A stretch of 64,000 bases of DNA from Streptomyces sp. TLI_235 (GCA_002300355.1 NSGV01000001.1:2480001-2544000); one strand, 5' to 3'. Shown: positions 7,561-16,911, numbered from the stretch's first letter. Numbers and translations are program-made. Notes: generated by a model not told the origin, from the sequence alone.

Positions 7561-8499
7561 TCATCGCTGCCGCCGGAACTCCTCGGCGGGAATCCGACGC
7601 GGCAGGTCGAATCCTTCGAGGACGCGCGGATCCGCGAACACCACGTTGTGCGTCACGCGGCTCCGGGCAACGGTGAAAACCTGCAGGGTGTGCAGAAGGA
7701 GTCCACCGCCGGGCTCCGGCGCATAGGCGGCGAGCGCGGGCTGCCCGTTGGCCGTGAGGTGCCGCACACTCCACCCGGTACCGCGCATCCGGAAGACACG
7801 TTCGAGGAACAGGCCGTAGTCCCGGCTGCCCCGGTACCACAGCGGCACGGGCGGCATCTCCAGGACGGCGTCCTCGGCCAGCAGCCGCACCAGCGCGGTG
7901 ACATCGGCCGCCTCGAACGCCCGCACATAGCGCTGGACCACCGCGCGCACCTCGGGATCGTCCGGCTCGCAGACCTGGCCGGCATCGCCCACGCCGGCGA
8001 GCGCCGCACGGGCGCGCTGCAACGCACTGTTGACCGCGGCCACCGTGGTCCCCAACTGCCCGGCGACCTCGGCAGCGGAGAACGTCAGCACCTCGCGCAG
8101 GACCAGCACCGCGCGCTGGCGTGCCGGCAGGTGCTGCACGGCGGCGACCCACGCAAGTCGGAGGTCGGCCCGCGCCTCCACGTCGAACCGGGCGTCGGGA
8201 AACGGCTCCAGCCAGGGGATGTCCGGCGCCGGCACGAGCGGCGCCCCGGGATCGTCGCTCGGCACCCCGAGTCCGGACGGCAACGGCCGTCGCTCGCGCC
8301 CCTCCAGCGCCGTCAGGCACACGTTGGTCGCGATCCGGTACAGCCAGGTCCGCACCGAGGCACGCGCCGGGTCGTACCGATCACGGGCCTTCCACGCCCG
8401 CAGCAGGGTCTCCTGCACCAGATCCTCGGACTCCTGGAACGAACCCGTCATCCGGTAGCAGAACACCACCAACTCACGCCGGTGCGGCTCGAGTTCCAT
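7561..8499 (-). CDS. ECF sigma factor with SnoaL-like C-terminal domain (SigX5 type)
   Basis: A 312-residue RNA polymerase sigma factor. The sigma-2 region (EPHRRELVVFCYRMTG... SEDLVQETLLRAW) spans residues about 4-75, and sigma-4 with its HTH (FSAAEVAGQLGTTVAAVNSALQRAR) is near 150-180. A SnoaL/NTF2-like domain of about 115 residues follows (RYVRAFEAADVTALVRLLAEDAVLEMPP). This matches the TIGR02960 (SigX5) architecture of about 320 residues, in which the extra domain is thought to control the sigma factor instead of a separate anti-sigma factor. No anti-sigma gene is adjacent. The ATG at 8499 opens the conserved part directly. The RibD-like gene follows. Confidence 0.9.
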   Translation of the reverse strand: MELEPHRRELVVFCYRMTGSFQESEDLVQETLLRAWKARDRYDPARASVRTWLYRIATNVCLTALEGRERRPLPSGLGVPSDDPGAPLVPAPDIPWLEPFPDARFDVEARADLRLAWVAAVQHLPARQRAVLVLREVLTFSAAEVAGQLGTTVAAVNSALQRARAALAGVGDAGQVCEPDDPEVRAVVQRYVRAFEAADVTALVRLLAEDAVLEMPPVPLWYRGSRDYGLFLERVFRMRGTGWSVRHLTANGQPALAAYAPEPGGGLLLHTLQVFTVARSRVTHNVVFADPRVLEGFDLPRRIPAEEFRRQR

Positions 8500-8652
8500 C
8501 CGGTCATCATGCCGCACCACAGCCCCGCCGCGGCCGGTCCGCGAGGGCGCCACGCGGGCGCTTCCGCGGTCCGGACCGACCGTCGATGCGGCTGTCCGCG
8601 CGTGCCTATAGAGTCCGCCCGAATCTCGCAGATGACGGCCGAAGGAGTTCCG

Positions 8653-9687
8653 GTGGCGAGAACCACACCACCCCGACCTGTGGACATCGCGTCCGTGTTC
8701 CCGGAGCTGGCTCCGCTGGCACGTCAGGCAGTCCGCCTGCACCCGCGCCCCGGTGAGCCGACTGTTCACGAGAGCTCCGTCGGAGGCCCGCTGCTGTGGC
8801 CCGCCGACGAGGAATGGCCGGTCTGCACGAAGGAGCACCACCACTGGGACCTGCCCGTCTCCCTTGATGACGTCCGGCAGCGCAGGGCACTGCTCGAGGC
8901 GGCCTGGCTCCGTCCTCGCGCCCCCCGCGAGAACCTCCTCACCCCCGACCAACAGGCCTGTCTCGACAGGCTCCAAGCGGGCCATCAACCACACACCGGC
9001 TCGAATGCGCTGCTCCCCGTCGCTCAGCTCTACCTCCGCGACGTACCCGGGCTTTCCGGCCCCGCAGGAGCGGACCTCCTGCAGGTGCTGTGGTGCCCCC
9101 TGCATCACGACGACGGGATTCCCGCAGCACACCTGGTCTGGCGGGACTCCGGTCGCGTCGACCAGGTGCTCAGCGATCCACCGGAGCCCGTCGACGTCGA
9201 GCACTACGGGCACTACGTTCCCGAGCCGTGCGTCCTGCACCCCGAGGTCGTGACCGAGTACCCGGCGCCGCACGAGCTGCCGGAGGAGCTTGCGGAACGC
9301 CTGGTCGAATGGGGACGACAGGCGTGGACGGAGGACGACCCGGAGGAGGAATGGAGCCCGGGCGGCGCCTACTACCAGTACGAGCACGCCGTATCACCGG
9401 GATGGAAAGTCGGCGGCTGGGGTCCGTGGAGCTTCTGCGACCCCTGGCCGATGCACTGCGAGATCTGCTACGCCGCGTACCGGCCGCTGCTCACCGTCAG
9501 CTCCGGAGAATGGGATGGCGGGAGCGGAAGCTGGATCCCCCTGGAAGACCGGGAAGCCCCCGCGGGCCCGATCGGGCTGCGCAAGCCCTCGGACCCGCCG
9601 ATGGTCCTGATCGGCCGCGGCTACACCATGCAGATCTACGTCTGCCCCACGTCCTTCGACCACCCGCACCTGGAAAACATGCAGTGA
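8653..9687 (+). CDS. DUF1963-like (YwqG family) protein
   Basis: A 344-residue soluble protein. The segment NALLPVAQLYLRDVPGL, then DLLQVLWCPLHHDD and HLVWRDSG, is typical of the DUF1963/YwqG family found across actinobacteria. It ends with a Trp/Gly-rich part and a conserved-looking MQIYVCPTSFDHP. The biochemical role of the family is unknown. The start is the GTG at 8653, with GAAGGAG 5 bases before it. It is divergent from the sigma factor gene (153 bases between them) and convergent with nrdJ, from which it is separated by a very strong terminator. Confidence 0.78.
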   Translation: MARTTPPRPVDIASVFPELAPLARQAVRLHPRPGEPTVHESSVGGPLLWPADEEWPVCTKEHHHWDLPVSLDDVRQRRALLEAAWLRPRAPRENLLTPDQQACLDRLQAGHQPHTGSNALLPVAQLYLRDVPGLSGPAGADLLQVLWCPLHHDDGIPAAHLVWRDSGRVDQVLSDPPEPVDVEHYGHYVPEPCVLHPEVVTEYPAPHELPEELAERLVEWGRQAWTEDDPEEEWSPGGAYYQYEHAVSPGWKVGGWGPWSFCDPWPMHCEICYAAYRPLLTVSSGEWDGGSGSWIPLEDREAPAGPIGLRKPSDPPMVLIGRGYTMQIYVCPTSFDHPHLENMQ

Positions 9688-9780
9688 GCCTGCGGCACGT
9701 CCCGTCGGTCTTCCCCTGAGGCCTGGAGGAGTTCGCCGGTTCACGGCGCATCACCGTGCCGTGCCGCCGCCCCAAAGGCG

Positions 9781-9818
9781 TGTGTCCCCTCGAAGCACGT
9801 GGGCTTCGAGGGGACACA
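9781..9818. terminator. bidirectional terminator between the DUF1963-like gene and nrdJ
   Basis: A perfect 16-bp inverted repeat, TGTGTCCCCTCGAAGC (9781-9796) and its complement (9803-9818), with a 6-base loop and TTGTCTC after it. It lies between two convergent genes. The remainder of the gap 9688-9876 shows nothing else. Confidence 0.88.
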
Positions 9819-9876
9819 CTTGTCTCAATCACGGCTTCGCCTCACCCCGACGGGCGACGAGGGGACGAAGCTGATG

Positions 9877-12753
9877 TCAGCTGCAGCCGCTGGTGGAGCC
9901 GCAGCCCTCGCAGAGGTAGCAGCTGCCGGCGCGGCGCATCTTGGTGCCGCAGGAGAAGCAGAGCGGCGCGTCGGCGTTCAGGCCCAGCTGGATCTCCACC
10001 AGTTCGGTGGAGTTGTGGGCCTGGGCCGGGGCGGCCTGCGGCTTCGCCGGGGCGGGCTCGGTGGCCTTGGGAGCGGCGAGCGGCGCGGACTGGGCGAGGC
10101 CCTCCACGTCCACGTCCTCCTCGACGGGCTCGTACGAGCCGGTCTCCAGGTGCCGGGTGCGCTCCTCGACGGAGTGGATGCCGAGCGCGGAGCGGGTCTC
10201 GAACGGCAGGAAGTCCAGCGCCAGGCGGCGGAAGATGTAGTCGACGATCGACTGCGCCATCCGCACGTCCGGGTCGTCCGTCAGACCGGCCGGCTCGAAG
10301 CGCATGTTGGTGAACTTCGAGACGTAGGTCTCCAGCGGCACGCCGTACTGCAGGCCGACCGAGACGGCGATGGAGAAGGCGTCCATCATGCCCGCGAGGG
10401 TCGAGCCCTGCTTGGACATCTTCAGGAAGACCTCGCCCAGGCCGTCGTCCGGGTAGGAGTTGGCCGTCATGTAGCCCTCGGCGCCACCGACGGTGAACGA
10501 GGTGGTGATACCCGGGCGGCCCTTCGGCAGGCGCTTGCGGACGGGGCGGTACTCGACGACCTTCTCGACCGCGGCGGGCGCCTCGGCGGCCTTCTCCTCG
10601 ATCGCCGGGGTCTTGGTCTTCGCCGAGAGCGGCTGGCCGACCTTGCAGTTGTCCCGGTAGATGGCGAGCGCCTTCACGCCGAGCTTCCACGCCTGGAAGT
10701 AGATCTCCTCGACGTCCTCGACGGTGGCGTTCTCCGGCATGTTGACCGTCTTGGAGATGGCGCCGGAGATCCACGGCTGGATCGCCGACATCATCCGGAC
10801 GTGGCCCATCGGCGAGATCGAGCGCTCGCCCATCGCGCAGTCGAAGACCTCGTAGTGGGCGGCCTTCAGGCCGGGGGCGTCGATCACGTTGCCGTGCTCG
10901 GCGATGTGGGCGACGACCGCCTCGACCTGCTCGTCCTGGTAGCCGAGGCGCTTGAGGGCGCGCGGCACCGTGCCGTTGACGATCTGCATGGAGCCGCCGC
11001 CGACGAGCTTCTTGAACTTGACCAGCGCCAGGTCCGGCTCCACGCCGGTGGTGTCGCAGTCCATCATCAGGCCGATGGTGCCGGTCGGGGCGAGCACCGA
11101 GGCCTGCGCGTTGCGGAAGCCGTTCGCGGCGCCGAGGCGGATCACGTCGCCCCAGGTCTCGGTGGCGGCGGCCCACACCGGGGCGTCCAGGTCGTCGACC
11201 GCGACGGCGGCGGTGTTGGCGTCGGCGTGCTGCTGCATGACCTGCCGGTGGGCGGCGGCGTTGCGGGCGTAGCCGTCGTACGGGCCGACCACGCCTGCGA
11301 GTTCGGCGCCGCGGCGGTAGGCGGTGCCGGTCATCAGCGAGGTGATGGCACCGGCCAGGGCGCGGCCGCCCTCGGAGTCGTAGGCGTGGCCGGTGGCCAT
11401 CAGCAGGGCGCCGAGGTTGGCGTAGCCGATGCCGAGCTGGCGGTAGGCGCGGGTGGTCTCGCCGATCTTCTCGGTCGGGAAGTCGGCGAAGCAGATGGAG
11501 ATGTCCATCGCGGTGATGACGAGCTCGACGACCTTGGCGAAGGTCGCGGCGTCGAAGGAGTCGTCGTCGCGGAGGAACTTCATCAGGTTGAGCGAGGCGA
11601 GGTTGCAGCTGGAGTTGTCCAGGTGCATGTACTCGGAGCAGGGGTTGGACGCGTTGATGCGGCCGGACTCCGGGCAGGTGTGCCAGTGGTTGATGGTCGA
11701 GTCGTACTGGATGCCCGGGTCGGCGCAGGCCCAGGCGGCCTCGGCCATCTTGCGGAAGAGCTGCTTGGCGTCGACGGTCTCGATCACCTCGCCGGTCATC
11801 CGGGCGCGCAGGCCGAAGGCGGTGCCGTTCTCGACCGCGGTCATGAACTCGTCGGAGACGCGGACCGAGTTGTTGGCGTTCTGGTACTGGACGGAGGTGA
11901 TGTCGTCGCCGCCCAGGTCCATGTCGAAGCCGGCGTCGCGCAGCGCGCGGATCTTCTCCTCCTCCTTCACCTTGGTCTCGATGAAGGCCTCGACGTCGGG
12001 GTGGTCGACATCCAGGACGACCATCTTGGCCGCGCGGCGGGTGGCGCCGCCGGACTTGATGGTGCCGGCGGAGGCGTCGGCGCCGCGCATGAAGGAGACC
12101 GGGCCGGAGGCGTTGCCGCCGGAGGAGAGGAGCTCCTTGCTGGAGCGGATCCGGGAGAGGTTGAGGCCGGCGCCGGAACCGCCCTTGAAGATCATGCCTT
12201 CTTCCTTGTACCAGTCGAGGATCGACTCCATGGAGTCGTCGACGGCCAGGATGAAGCAGGCGGAGACCTGCTGGGGCTGCTTGGTGCCGACGTTGAACCA
12301 GACCGGCGAGTTGAAGCTGAACACCTGGTGGAGGAGGGCGTGGGTCAGCTCGTGCTCGAAGATCTCGGCGTCGTCCGGGGTGGCGAAGTAGCCGTTCTTC
12401 TCACCGGCGGCACGGTAGGTGAGCACCACGCGGTCGATGATCTGCTTGAGGCTCCACTCGCGCTGCGGGGTGCCCACGGCGCCGCGGAAGTACTTCGAGG
12501 TCACGATGTTGACCGCGTTGACCGACCAGAAGTCGGGGAACTCGACGCCGCGCTGCTCGAAGTTGATCGAGCCGTCACGCCAGTTGGTCATGACGACGTC
12601 GCGGCGCCCCCAGGTCACCTCGTCGTAGGGGTGGACGCCAGGAGTGGTGTAGATGCGCTCGATGCGCAGGCCTCCGTCGGGCGCCTTGCCGGCCGCCTTG
12701 GTCGCCTTGCCGGACTTCGACCCGCGTGCGGAACCGCTCGTCGTGTCAGTCAC
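9877..12753 (-). CDS. nrdJ: adenosylcobalamin-dependent (class II) ribonucleotide reductase
   Basis: A 958-residue class II ribonucleotide reductase that makes deoxyribonucleotides using a radical generated from vitamin B12. Family motifs are visible: VSACFILAVDDSMESILDWYKE (about 160-180), GGSGAGLNLSRIRSS, the active-site NPCSEYMHLDNSSCNLASLN near residue 369, and a C-terminal zinc-type tail with paired cysteines (CFSCGTKMRRAGSCYLCEGC). The length is typical of the actinobacterial enzyme. The GTG start follows a perfect AGGAGGAGGAA. It is the second gene of an nrdR-nrdJ operon and would be repressed by NrdR. The 193-base gap to nrdR has a hairpin but no cobalamin-riboswitch motif that I can see. 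Confidence 0.97.
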   Translation of the reverse strand: MTDTTSGSARGSKSGKATKAAGKAPDGGLRIERIYTTPGVHPYDEVTWGRRDVVMTNWRDGSINFEQRGVEFPDFWSVNAVNIVTSKYFRGAVGTPQREWSLKQIIDRVVLTYRAAGEKNGYFATPDDAEIFEHELTHALLHQVFSFNSPVWFNVGTKQPQQVSACFILAVDDSMESILDWYKEEGMIFKGGSGAGLNLSRIRSSKELLSSGGNASGPVSFMRGADASAGTIKSGGATRRAAKMVVLDVDHPDVEAFIETKVKEEEKIRALRDAGFDMDLGGDDITSVQYQNANNSVRVSDEFMTAVENGTAFGLRARMTGEVIETVDAKQLFRKMAEAAWACADPGIQYDSTINHWHTCPESGRINASNPCSEYMHLDNSSCNLASLNLMKFLRDDDSFDAATFAKVVELVITAMDISICFADFPTEKIGETTRAYRQLGIGYANLGALLMATGHAYDSEGGRALAGAITSLMTGTAYRRGAELAGVVGPYDGYARNAAAHRQVMQQHADANTAAVAVDDLDAPVWAAATETWGDVIRLGAANGFRNAQASVLAPTGTIGLMMDCDTTGVEPDLALVKFKKLVGGGSMQIVNGTVPRALKRLGYQDEQVEAVVAHIAEHGNVIDAPGLKAAHYEVFDCAMGERSISPMGHVRMMSAIQPWISGAISKTVNMPENATVEDVEEIYFQAWKLGVKALAIYRDNCKVGQPLSAKTKTPAIEEKAAEAPAAVEKVVEYRPVRKRLPKGRPGITTSFTVGGAEGYMTANSYPDDGLGEVFLKMSKQGSTLAGMMDAFSIAVSVGLQYGVPLETYVSKFTNMRFEPAGLTDDPDVRMAQSIVDYIFRRLALDFLPFETRSALGIHSVEERTRHLETGSYEPVEEDVDVEGLAQSAPLAAPKATEPAPAKPQAAPAQAHNSTELVEIQLGLNADAPLCFSCGTKMRRAGSCYLCEGCGSTSGCS

Positions 12754-12887
12754 TTCTTCTTCCTCCTCCTGGGCAAACGCCCTGGACGCCCCGATGCTTC
12801 CGGCTTTCGGGGCACCCGGTGGTTCGCTTCTCCTGGTGTGCGGGCAGCCTCGGACACCGGCCGCTTTCGCACGTTGTGTTGTGTTCT

Positions 12888-12906
12888 GTACCCGTTGTGC
12901 GGGTAC
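12888..12906 (-). other. intercistronic hairpin between nrdR and nrdJ
   Basis: GTACCCG-ttgtg-CGGGTAC forms a perfect 7-bp stem about 40 bases past the nrdR stop, followed on the minus strand by AC-rich sequence rather than U. It could be a weak terminator or an mRNA-processing or stability element that sets different levels of NrdR and NrdJ. Confidence 0.4.
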
Positions 12907-12946
12907 GCGCCGGCCGCGGACGGCCGAGCGCTGGGGCCGGCCCGGA

Positions 12947-13447
12947 CTAGGGCGCGGCGGCGGCGGGGGCCGGCACCGCGGTGCCCTCCCCCGGGACGAA
13001 CGGCTGCTCGGCGCGGAGCTCCGCGATGGCCGCCTCGAAGTCCTCCAGGCCGTCGAAGGCCCGGTAGACGGACGCGAACCTCAGGTACGCGACGACGTCG
13101 AGCTCCTTCAGCGGGCCGAGTATGGCCAGGCCGACGTCGTGGGTCGACAGCTCGGCGCTGCCCGAGGCACGCACGCATTCCTCGACGCGCTGGCCGAGCT
13201 GGGCGAGCGCGTCCTCGGTGACCGGGCGGCCCTGGCAGGCCTTGCGGACGCCGGAGATCACCTTCTCGCGGGAGAAGGGCTCGGTGACGCCGCTGCGCTT
13301 GATCACCATGAGGGTGGCGGTTTCGACCGTGGTGAAACGGCGGCCGCAGTCGGGGCACTGGCGGCGGCGGCGGATGGAACTTCCGTCGTCGCTGGCCCGG
13401 CTGTCCACGACCCGGCTGTCAGGATGCCGGCAGAAGGGGCAGTGCAC
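12947..13447 (-). CDS. nrdR: transcriptional repressor NrdR
   Basis: A 166-residue regulator. The N-terminal zinc ribbon has cysteine pairs in [16 protein letters not shown] and [11 protein letters not shown], followed by the ATP-cone ([25 protein letters not shown]). An Ala/Pro-rich tail ends the protein. NrdR binds ATP/dATP and represses ribonucleotide reductase genes through paired boxes. The start is the GTG at 13447 with GGAG upstream. It heads the nrdRJ operon and is divergent from lexA. Two NrdR boxes lie 79-125 bases upstream, so it is autoregulated. Confidence 0.97.
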   Translation of the reverse strand: MHCPFCRHPDSRVVDSRASDDGSSIRRRRQCPDCGRRFTTVETATLMVIKRSGVTEPFSREKVISGVRKACQGRPVTEDALAQLGQRVEECVRASGSAELSTHDVGLAILGPLKELDVVAYLRFASVYRAFDGLEDFEAAIAELRAEQPFVPGEGTAVPAPAAAAP

Positions 13448-13525
13448 CTGAGGACTCCCTCCCGAACGGCATGACAGCGGACCGGGACACTCTACGCGAT
13501 GGGCAGGGGTCCACAGCAAGCTCGA

Positions 13526-13541
13526 CCACAACCTGTGGGCC
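13526..13541 (-). promoter_or_regulatory. NrdR box 1 (degenerate)
   Basis: The 16-mer CCACAACCTGTGGGCC matches the NrdR-box consensus acaCwAtATaTwGtgt at C4, A5, A6, T9, T11 and G13. On its own this is weak, but it lies exactly 31 bp (three helical turns) from the second box, the spacing typical of NrdR box pairs. Confidence 0.65.
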
Positions 13542-13556
13542 CGACCGGTGAGACTG

Positions 13557-13572
13557 GCACAAGATCTAGCGC
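13557..13572 (-). promoter_or_regulatory. NrdR box 2
   Basis: The 16-mer GCACAAGATCTAGCGC matches the core C-w-A-n-A-T-n-T-w-G of the NrdR-box consensus. It is 110 bases upstream of the nrdR start and 31 bp from box 1, and should mediate repression of nrdRJ. Confidence 0.8.
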
Positions 13573-13735
13573 TCGGGGCATTCGCCACGCCGAGCGGATC
13601 CGGTTCGTCCGCAGCCGGTTCGGGGCCTGGCCCGGATCGCCTTCCGCAGCCCCTTCCGCCGACCGGGTCGAAATCTCCGGGGCGGGTGAAATAGACTGCT
13701 GGAGTCGAACATTTAATCGATGTACACCCAAAGCC

Positions 13736-13764
13736 TTGATCGAGTCAGCAGACTGCTAAATAAT
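13736..13764 (+). promoter_or_regulatory. candidate lexA promoter
   Basis: TTGATC (13736-13741), a 17-base spacer and AATAAT (13759-13764) lie directly before the SOS box, which would cover the transcription start. The unusually AT-rich stretch around the -10 supports a promoter. The -10 is not consensus, so this is tentative. The 406-base region 13448-13853 otherwise holds only the NrdR boxes and the SOS box. Confidence 0.4.
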
Positions 13765-13769
13765 TCACT

Positions 13770-13783
13770 CGAACGTGTGTTTG
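13770..13783 (+). promoter_or_regulatory. LexA (SOS) box of lexA
   Basis: CGAACGTGTGTTTG matches the actinobacterial SOS box CGAAC-N4-GTTCG with one change in the right arm. It lies 70 bases upstream of the lexA start and implies autorepression. Confidence 0.85.
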
Positions 13784-13853
13784 GCGCAACCTTTCGATAG
13801 GGGCACCAGTTGAGCAGGGCAAGGGAGAAACGCCTGTCCAATGAGGGGCCGCG

Positions 13854-14678
13854 ATGAACACCGTAGAACTCAAGAGCAACTCCATCCCGGTGCAGGAGCG
13901 CTCCGCGCGCACCACGGACCAGCAAGGCGTGGACCACAGCATGAGCCGTAGCCAGCCGATCGAGCACGCCGCCGTGCAGGATGCCGTGCTCGGCGCGCCC
14001 GTTCCCACCCGCTCCCTGCCCGGCCGCCCGCCCGGCATCCGCACCGACGAGGCCGGCCTGACGGAACGCCAGCGCCGGGTTATCGAGGTCATCCGGGACT
14101 CGGTCCAGCGCCGCGGGTACCCGCCCTCCATGCGCGAGATCGGCCAGGCGGTCGGCCTCTCCTCCACCTCCTCCGTCGCCCACCAGCTGATGGCCCTGGA
14201 GCGCAAGGGCTTCCTCCGCCGCGACCCGCACCGCCCCCGCGCCTACGAGGTGCGCGGCGTGGAGGTCGCCCGCCCCAACACCGCCGACACCGCCGGCCGT
14301 CCCTCGACCTCGTACGTGCCGCTGGTCGGCCGGATCGCCGCCGGCGGCCCGATCCTCGCCGAGCAGACGGTGGAGGACGTCTTCCCGCTGCCGCGTCAGC
14401 TGGTCGGCGAGGGCGAGCTCTTCGCGCTCACCGTCCGCGGCGACTCGATGATCGAGGCGGCCATCTGTGACGGCGACTGGGTCACCGTCCGGCGGCAGCC
14501 GGTCGCCGAGAACGGCGACATCGTCGCCGCCATGATCGACGGCGAGGCCACCGTCAAGCGCCTCAAGCGCGAGGACGGCAAGATCTGGCTGATGCCGCAC
14601 AACCCGGCGTACGACCCGATCCCGGGCGACAACGCCACCATTCTCGGCAAGGTCGTCGCCGTCCTGCGGCGCCTCTGA
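13854..14678 (+). CDS. lexA: SOS repressor LexA
   Basis: A 274-residue LexA. A variable N-terminal extension is followed by the winged-HTH domain ([30 protein letters not shown]... about 68-130). The self-cleavage site is in GRIAAGGPI (about 163), the catalytic Ser in [14 protein letters not shown] (about 195) and the Lys in ATVKRLKRE (about 232). RecA nucleoprotein filaments trigger its autocleavage. The ATG at 13854 has GAGGGG 5 bases upstream. A later in-frame ATG would give a protein nearer the usual 230-260 residues, so the exact start is open. It is divergent from nrdR and convergent with dinG. Confidence 0.97.
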   Translation: MNTVELKSNSIPVQERSARTTDQQGVDHSMSRSQPIEHAAVQDAVLGAPVPTRSLPGRPPGIRTDEAGLTERQRRVIEVIRDSVQRRGYPPSMREIGQAVGLSSTSSVAHQLMALERKGFLRRDPHRPRAYEVRGVEVARPNTADTAGRPSTSYVPLVGRIAAGGPILAEQTVEDVFPLPRQLVGEGELFALTVRGDSMIEAAICDGDWVTVRRQPVAENGDIVAAMIDGEATVKRLKREDGKIWLMPHNPAYDPIPGDNATILGKVVAVLRRL

Positions 14679-14708
14679 CAGGGCGGCGCCCCTGACGGGG
14701 CAGACACC

Positions 14709-14762
14709 GGGGGCGCGGAGAACTGCGCGGGGCACACGGCCCGCGCGGCTCCCCGCGCCCCC
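14709..14762. terminator. nested GC hairpin between lexA and dinG
   Basis: The outer stem GGGGGCGCGG (14709-14718) pairs with CCGCGCCCCC (14753-14762), and the inner stem GCGCGGG (14725-14731) with CCCGCGC (14740-14746), followed by TTGTCGTTG. The GGGGGCGCGG...AACTGCGCG wording resembles a dispersed intergenic element common in Streptomyces. Here it sits between convergent genes and probably terminates both. Confidence 0.7.
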
Positions 14763-14816
14763 TTGTCGTTGCCTCTGCGTCTGTCGTTGCTTCTGCGCGC
14801 CCGGCCCCTGTCCGAC

Positions 14817-16901
14817 CTACGTGACCGGCTTGACCGGCGGTGCCGAGGCATCGATCGCCGCGAGCGAGCGGCGGACCTGGTTGCGGTCGGTGGTGTACCA
14901 GAAGTTCGGCATGGACGAGCGGAAGAAGCCGCCGTACCGGGCGGTGGCCAGCCGCGGGTCGAGCACCGCGACCACCCCCCGGTCGTCCGCCGCGCGGACC
15001 AGCCGGCCCGCGCCCTGAGCCATCAGCAGCGCGGCGTGGGTGGCGGCGACCGCCATGAAGCCGTTCCCGCCGGCCTCCTCCACCGCCTTCTGGCGGGCGC
15101 TCATCAGCGGGTCGTCCGGCCGCGGGAAGGGAATGCGGTCCATCACGACCAACTGGCAGGCCGCACCGGGCACGTCGACGCCCTGCCAGAGCGACAGGGT
15201 GCCGAACAGGCAGCTCTCGGCGTCCGAGGCGAACGCCTTGATCAGCTCGCCGAGGGTCTCCTCGCCCTGCAGCAGGATGCGGTTGTCCAGCCGCTCGCGC
15301 AGGGCCTCGGCGGCGGCCTGCGCAGCCCGCATCGAGGAGAACAGGCCGAGCGTGCGCCCGCCTGCCGCGCCGATGAGCTCGGCGAGCTCGTCCAGCATCG
15401 CCGGCCGGTCCGGCTCCCGGCCGGGCGGCGGAAGGTGCTTGGCGACGTAGAGAATGCCCTGCTTGGGGTAGGAGAAGGGCGAGCCGACGTCGATGCCGCG
15501 CCACGGCGGCGGGGCGTCCTCGCCGCCCTCGGGCAGCACCTCGCCCTCGGTCCGCTCGTCCGCCAGCCGGCCCTCCACCGGAAGGCCGACCGAGGCGGCG
15601 ACACCGTTGAAGTCACCGCCCAGCTTGAGGGTGGCCGAGGTGAGCACCACCGAGCGGTCCCGGTAGAGGTTCTCCCGCAGCAGGCCCGAGACGGACAGCG
15701 GAGCGACCCGCAGCGAGGCGGCGCCGGCCCCGAAGCGATCGCTGCGCTCGATCCACACCACGTCGTAGGCGGAGTCCTGCAGCAGCCGGTCGGTCGTCTC
15801 GTGCAGCGACTCGGCGGAGGCCATGGCCTGCTTGCGGACGGCGTCCTCGTCGGAGAGCGAGCGGTCCCGCGTCTCACCGAGCGAGGTGATGACCTGGCGG
15901 GCCGCGTCCCGGATCCCGGCGACGGCGTAGGCGAGGTACTCGGGCAGCTCCTCGACCCGGCCGGGCTGGGCGGTCTCCATCAGCCCGTGGTAGTTCTCCG
16001 CGGCGGCCTGCAGGGCGTCCACGGCCTTCTCGTTGGCCAGCTTGGCCGCCCGCCGCACCGCCCGGTTCACGGCATGCACGGTCAGCTCGGCGGTGGCGGC
16101 GCCGGTCACCCGGTTCACCAGCTCGTGCGCCTCGTCGACGATCAGCAGGCCGTGCTCGGGCAGCACCGGCGCGCCCTCGATGGCGTCGATCGCCAGCATC
16201 GCGTGGTTGGTGACGACGACGTCCGCCAGCTTGGCCCGCTCCCGTGCGGCCTCCGCGAAGCACTCCTGGCCGTAGGGGCACTTGGAGGCGCCCAGGCACT
16301 CGGAGGAGCTGACGGACAGCTGCGCCCAGGCCTTGTCGGAGACGCCGGGCGACAGGTCGTCGCGGTCGCCGGTCTCGGTCTCCTCCGCCCAGTCGCGCAG
16401 CCGCACGATGTCCTGCCCGAGCTTGCTGCTCGGCCCGCCGAGGACCTCGGCGGCGTCGAACAGGCCCTCGCCCTCGTCCACCGGGGTGCCCTCGTGCACC
16501 CGGTGCAGGCACACGTAGTTGGAGCGGCCCTTGAGCATCGCGAAGAGCGGCCGGCGGCGCAGCACGGGGTGCAGGGCGTCGACGGTGCGCGGCAGGTCGC
16601 GCTCGACGAGCTGGCGCTGCAGCGCGAGGGTGGCGGTGGCGACGACGACGCGGTCGCCGTGCGCGAGGGCGGGCACCAGGTAGGCGAGGGACTTGCCGGT
16701 GCCGGTGCCGGCCTGGACGAGGAGGTGCTCGCCCTCGTCGACCGCGTCGGCGACGGCCTCGGCCATCCTGACCTGGCCGGGGCGCTCGATGCCGCCGACG
16801 GCCGTGACGGCGGCGTGCAGCAGCTCGGGGATGCGCGAGCGCGGTACGGGGGCGGGCGTGTCGTCGCCCGGCAGGGGCAGGGATGCGGAGTCGTTCGTCA
16901 T
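14817..16901 (-). CDS. dinG: DinG-type ATP-dependent DNA helicase
   Basis: A 694-residue superfamily 2 helicase of the XPD/DinG group. The Walker A QAGTGTGKS is at residues 63-71. Iron-sulfur-type cysteines lie near 130 and in ECLGASKCPYGQECF (about 197-211), the box II VDEAHEL is near 255, and the C-terminal helicase motifs include SLWQGVDVPG. It unwinds forked or R-loop-like DNA during repair. The ATG at 16901 follows AGGTGG, but the predicted transcript may begin almost at the ATG. It is convergent with lexA. No LexA box is visible upstream, but a RecA-NDp-like promoter is. Confidence 0.93.
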   Translation of the reverse strand: MTNDSASLPLPGDDTPAPVPRSRIPELLHAAVTAVGGIERPGQVRMAEAVADAVDEGEHLLVQAGTGTGKSLAYLVPALAHGDRVVVATATLALQRQLVERDLPRTVDALHPVLRRRPLFAMLKGRSNYVCLHRVHEGTPVDEGEGLFDAAEVLGGPSSKLGQDIVRLRDWAEETETGDRDDLSPGVSDKAWAQLSVSSSECLGASKCPYGQECFAEAARERAKLADVVVTNHAMLAIDAIEGAPVLPEHGLLIVDEAHELVNRVTGAATAELTVHAVNRAVRRAAKLANEKAVDALQAAAENYHGLMETAQPGRVEELPEYLAYAVAGIRDAARQVITSLGETRDRSLSDEDAVRKQAMASAESLHETTDRLLQDSAYDVVWIERSDRFGAGAASLRVAPLSVSGLLRENLYRDRSVVLTSATLKLGGDFNGVAASVGLPVEGRLADERTEGEVLPEGGEDAPPPWRGIDVGSPFSYPKQGILYVAKHLPPPGREPDRPAMLDELAELIGAAGGRTLGLFSSMRAAQAAAEALRERLDNRILLQGEETLGELIKAFASDAESCLFGTLSLWQGVDVPGAACQLVVMDRIPFPRPDDPLMSARQKAVEEAGGNGFMAVAATHAALLMAQGAGRLVRAADDRGVVAVLDPRLATARYGGFFRSSMPNFWYTTDRNQVRRSLAAIDASAPPVKPVT

Positions 16902-16911
16902 GACGCCGCCC

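Noticed and set aside
12754..12946. Cobalamin riboswitch before nrdJ
   Set aside because: I found neither the B12-box wording nor a long structured leader in these 193 bases, only a small hairpin.
13701..13725. Second SOS box upstream of lexA (TCGAACATTTAATCGA)
   Set aside because: Only the left arm GAAC is present; the right arm lacks GTTC.
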